From NCBI GenBank assembly GCA_949295125.1, contig CASFJV010000073.1:1-32349 (forward strand): a stretch of 32,349 nucleotides of DNA, in the 5' to 3' direction. The notes under the pieces are model-generated. The model searched no databases. It was not told where the DNA came from and was given only the letters and a program-made list of their open reading frames with translations. Within the stretch, counting starts at the first letter, position 1, and every line of letters starts with the position of its first letter. A program made the position numbers and the translations under genes. Of this stretch, positions 30,688-32,349 are shown one piece after another. Origin of the DNA: an uncultured Spirochaetales bacterium. GTDB taxonomy: Bacteria > Spirochaetota > Spirochaetia > Sphaerochaetales > Sphaerochaetaceae.

Positions 30688-31911
30688 TTAGTAGATCCTC
30701 TGGTGTGAGTATATTCCGACTTTTCCTGAAGCAATCAGGGCAGTTGCAGTCATGAGGAAGAGCAGGGCTGGCTCTGAGTATCCGAAAAGCTCCATTCCAA
30801 GTGCGAATGTGACAAGAGGAAGCTTTGTTCCTGCAGCAAGGAATCCTATTGCCCCAAGGATTGAATAGGCAGATGCATCTAGTGAGAAGACGGTGGCAAG
30901 GGAAGATGTAAATGTTGAACCAAGCACCAGCAGGGGAACCACTTCTCCGCCCTGGAATCCTGCAGCAAGTGAGAGAAGCACCATCAGAAGCTTTATTATG
31001 AAGTCTGAAAAGTCAACGGCGCGGAACATTGAGAGCCTCATCAGGTCTACAGACAATCCATTGTACCTGAAGCTTCCCTTTATGAAATATGACAGTACGG
31101 ATACAGCAAGAAGCAGCAGGGCAGGAATGAGCGCCTTGATATAGTCTCCGCCTGGATAGAGCGTATTGAGCTTTTCCTTGAAAAATTCAAGAAGGCGGCA
31201 GCTGAGTGAGCATACGGCTCCTATGAGAACAGCAAAAAAGAAAACTGTAACAGCATTTTCCAGCGTGAGGGAAAGTGCCCTCACCGGTGGAACGCTTAAG
31301 ACATGTATATGCATCGCCTGGGATACGAAATAGGATGAGAAAGCAGCTGCGATTGATGGAAGGAATGCATCAAACCTCTGCAGCTTGGGAGATGCAATGT
31401 GTGCCCCGAAAAGGGAACCTGCAATAGGTGCTCCGAACAGGGCTGAGAAAGCAGCTGAAGCTCCGGAGATCAGGTAGTAGTCCCTCCTGCTCTCTGAAAG
31501 GAGCCTGTCCTCAGCATTGTCAAGCACCGATGCGCATGCAAGCCCGATCTGCACTCCGATTCCCTCCTTTCCAACAGAAGCGCCAAGGAAATGGGAAAAG
31601 ACGGATGTGAGGAATCCTGTTATGGCTGCCTTGATCTTTATTCTCGCTTCGCCTTTGAGTGATGTGTTGCCATCCTCTGCAAACTGAATGTTCCGTATTG
31701 CGATGCCCGTTATGTTCTTTGCATCTTTTCCCACCTTGCGGTAAATCCATGTGATTATGAGAGAGCCAGCAGGGAGAAAGAAGATAAGCCACCTGTTTCC
31801 TGAATTGAAAGCGGTGGCTGAATTTACGAGATTTGAGAACAGTGTGATAAAAGGCGCGGCAAGAAGGCCTGTTAAAAGCCCCCTTGCCAGGTTCTTGAGC
31901 TTCTCTTCCAT
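30688..31911 (-). CDS. CLC-family anion channel/antiporter
   Basis: 407-residue membrane protein, about ten to eleven helices. The gating-glutamate motif is GKEGIGVQIG with E116, where chloride CLCs have GREGP. The GGxFxP motif is GGEVVPLLVLG (~323-333). I do not find the GSGIP anion-selectivity motif in helix D position. These variants recall the short bacterial CLC group that includes fluoride/proton antiporters, but sequence reading alone cannot set the ion. No CBS domains at the C-terminus. It starts 4 nt after the stop of the upstream TPR gene without a Shine-Dalgarno, so it is probably translated by coupling. Distinct from fusA, which has its own promoter 73 bp downstream. Confidence 0.85.
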   Translation of the reverse strand: MEEKLKNLARGLLTGLLAAPFITLFSNLVNSATAFNSGNRWLIFFLPAGSLIITWIYRKVGKDAKNITGIAIRNIQFAEDGNTSLKGEARIKIKAAITGFLTSVFSHFLGASVGKEGIGVQIGLACASVLDNAEDRLLSESRRDYYLISGASAAFSALFGAPIAGSLFGAHIASPKLQRFDAFLPSIAAAFSSYFVSQAMHIHVLSVPPVRALSLTLENAVTVFFFAVLIGAVCSLSCRLLEFFKEKLNTLYPGGDYIKALIPALLLLAVSVLSYFIKGSFRYNGLSVDLMRLSMFRAVDFSDFIIKLLMVLLSLAAGFQGGEVVPLLVLGSTFTSSLATVFSLDASAYSILGAIGFLAAGTKLPLVTFALGMELFGYSEPALLFLMTATALIASGKVGIYSHQRIY

Positions 31912-31915
31912 TTTT

Positions 31916-32349
31916 TTATGTCAGCTCATCAAGCCTTGCCATGATCTCATCATGCTTTTCTATCTCTGACTGAAGATGGTCAGTTTTCGTCTGGAATACT
32001 GCATCTGCATATCTAAGCAGCATTACAGCTTCCTGCCTGTCTGACATTTCACTGAGTGCAACAGTGGAGTAGAATGGAACTTTTGATGCTCCTTCTGCTC
32101 CCTCATAGAATTTCATCTTCTCTGAAAGTACAGTCTCCCCATCATAGTTCTTCTGCATCTTGTTTATCTCTGTTGTCCTCTTCTTAGCATTCCAGTTCCT
32201 GTCATACAGCTGATCGGAAAGCTCTTTATAAAGAGTGAGGAAAAGTCCTCTTGTGTCTATTTTTGTATCAAGGGACCTTCTCATGTAACTGATTGCATAG
32301 TTCTTGTCCCCAAAACTCAGGGGCCATCCAGGAAGCTGGTTGTAAAGTA
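31916..32349 (-). CDS. TPR-like protein, C-terminal part (5' end outside window)
   Basis: The frame remains open to the right edge, so the ATG at 32284 is internal; 144 residues are visible. LPGWPLSFGDKNYAISYMRR resembles the repeated unit of spirochaete tetratricopeptide proteins that assemble with TRAP transporters or act as periplasmic lipoproteins. The rest is helical and charged: LTLYKELSDQLYDRNWNAKK, then a heptad-like LQSEIEKHDEIMARLDEL end. No export signal can be judged because the N-terminus is missing. It is co-transcribed with the CLC gene (4-nt gap). Exact function unknown. Confidence 0.6.
   Translation of the reverse strand, partial: LYNQLPGWPLSFGDKNYAISYMRRSLDTKIDTRGLFLTLYKELSDQLYDRNWNAKKRTTEINKMQKNYDGETVLSEKMKFYEGAEGASKVPFYSTVALSEMSDRQEAVMLLRYADAVFQTKTDHLQSEIEKHDEIMARLDELT

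Noticed and set aside
1..32349. NrdR boxes, CRISPR repeats, prophage or insertion-sequence genes
   Set aside because: Looked for by eye on both strands; none found.

Overview
The window looks like one contig of a host-associated or anaerobic spirochaete chromosome (Spirochaetota, perhaps near the Treponema/Sphaerochaeta group). This is inferred from gene content and not proven. The pointers are an AroD-AroE fusion, an XPB-type helicase with a separate partner gene, two EF-G genes, a spirochaete-style TPR protein at the right edge, and heavy use of AGG/AGA arginine codons. There is no phage, CRISPR array, rRNA or confident tRNA. Nearly all genes are housekeeping and tightly packed, with 4-20 bp overlaps at both tandem and convergent junctions.

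Layout. (1) 1-2.6 kb: the end of isocitrate dehydrogenase faces citrate synthase, which follows a GarR-type reductase; together icd and gltA give the oxidative TCA arm that supplies 2-oxoglutarate. (2) 2.6-5.5 kb: an ArsR/SmtB regulator, then maf and an ABC-F ATPase on the opposite strand. (3) 5.5-12.4 kb: a shikimate block. aroDE reads rightward; aroK-aroC reads leftward and runs by overlapping stops and starts into an XPB helicase and an XPB-domain partner protein. A small membrane protein lies upstream of aroK. (4) 12.4-13.6 kb: an HD-domain dNTP triphosphohydrolase (dgt). (5) 13.6-15.84 kb: a 2.25-kb stretch without convincing genes. Two extremely AT-rich flanks surround a core of ordinary composition that holds five same-strand DnaA-box-like GGATAA sites. 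(6) 15.84-21.9 kb: adenine deaminase, NrdR, an orphan PTS-EIIC-like membrane protein, an unknown helical protein, an ACT-domain protein and an inositol-phosphatase family protein, mostly alternating in strand. (7) 22-26 kb: mfd coupled to trmB. (8) 26-32.3 kb: an EF-G-like paralogue, an XRE regulator, canonical EF-G, a CLC channel/antiporter and the end of a TPR protein, all leftward.

The most striking pattern is in start sites rather than in any one gene. Seven promoter-proximal genes (garR, arsR, dgt, nrdR, the 19.3-20.3 kb unknown gene, mfd, EF-G) have a -10 hexamer ending exactly 6 nt (7 for nrdR) before the start codon, with no Shine-Dalgarno sequence. Four of them also have a TTGCAA or TTGCAC -35 box at 16-17 bp. 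This predicts leaderless mRNAs and fixes the true starts of mfd (a GTG at 22075) and nrdR (18109). Genes with good Shine-Dalgarno sequences (aroDE, ade, the EIIC gene, the ACT gene, the EF-G-like gene, xre) lack this arrangement, so two initiation modes seem to coexist.
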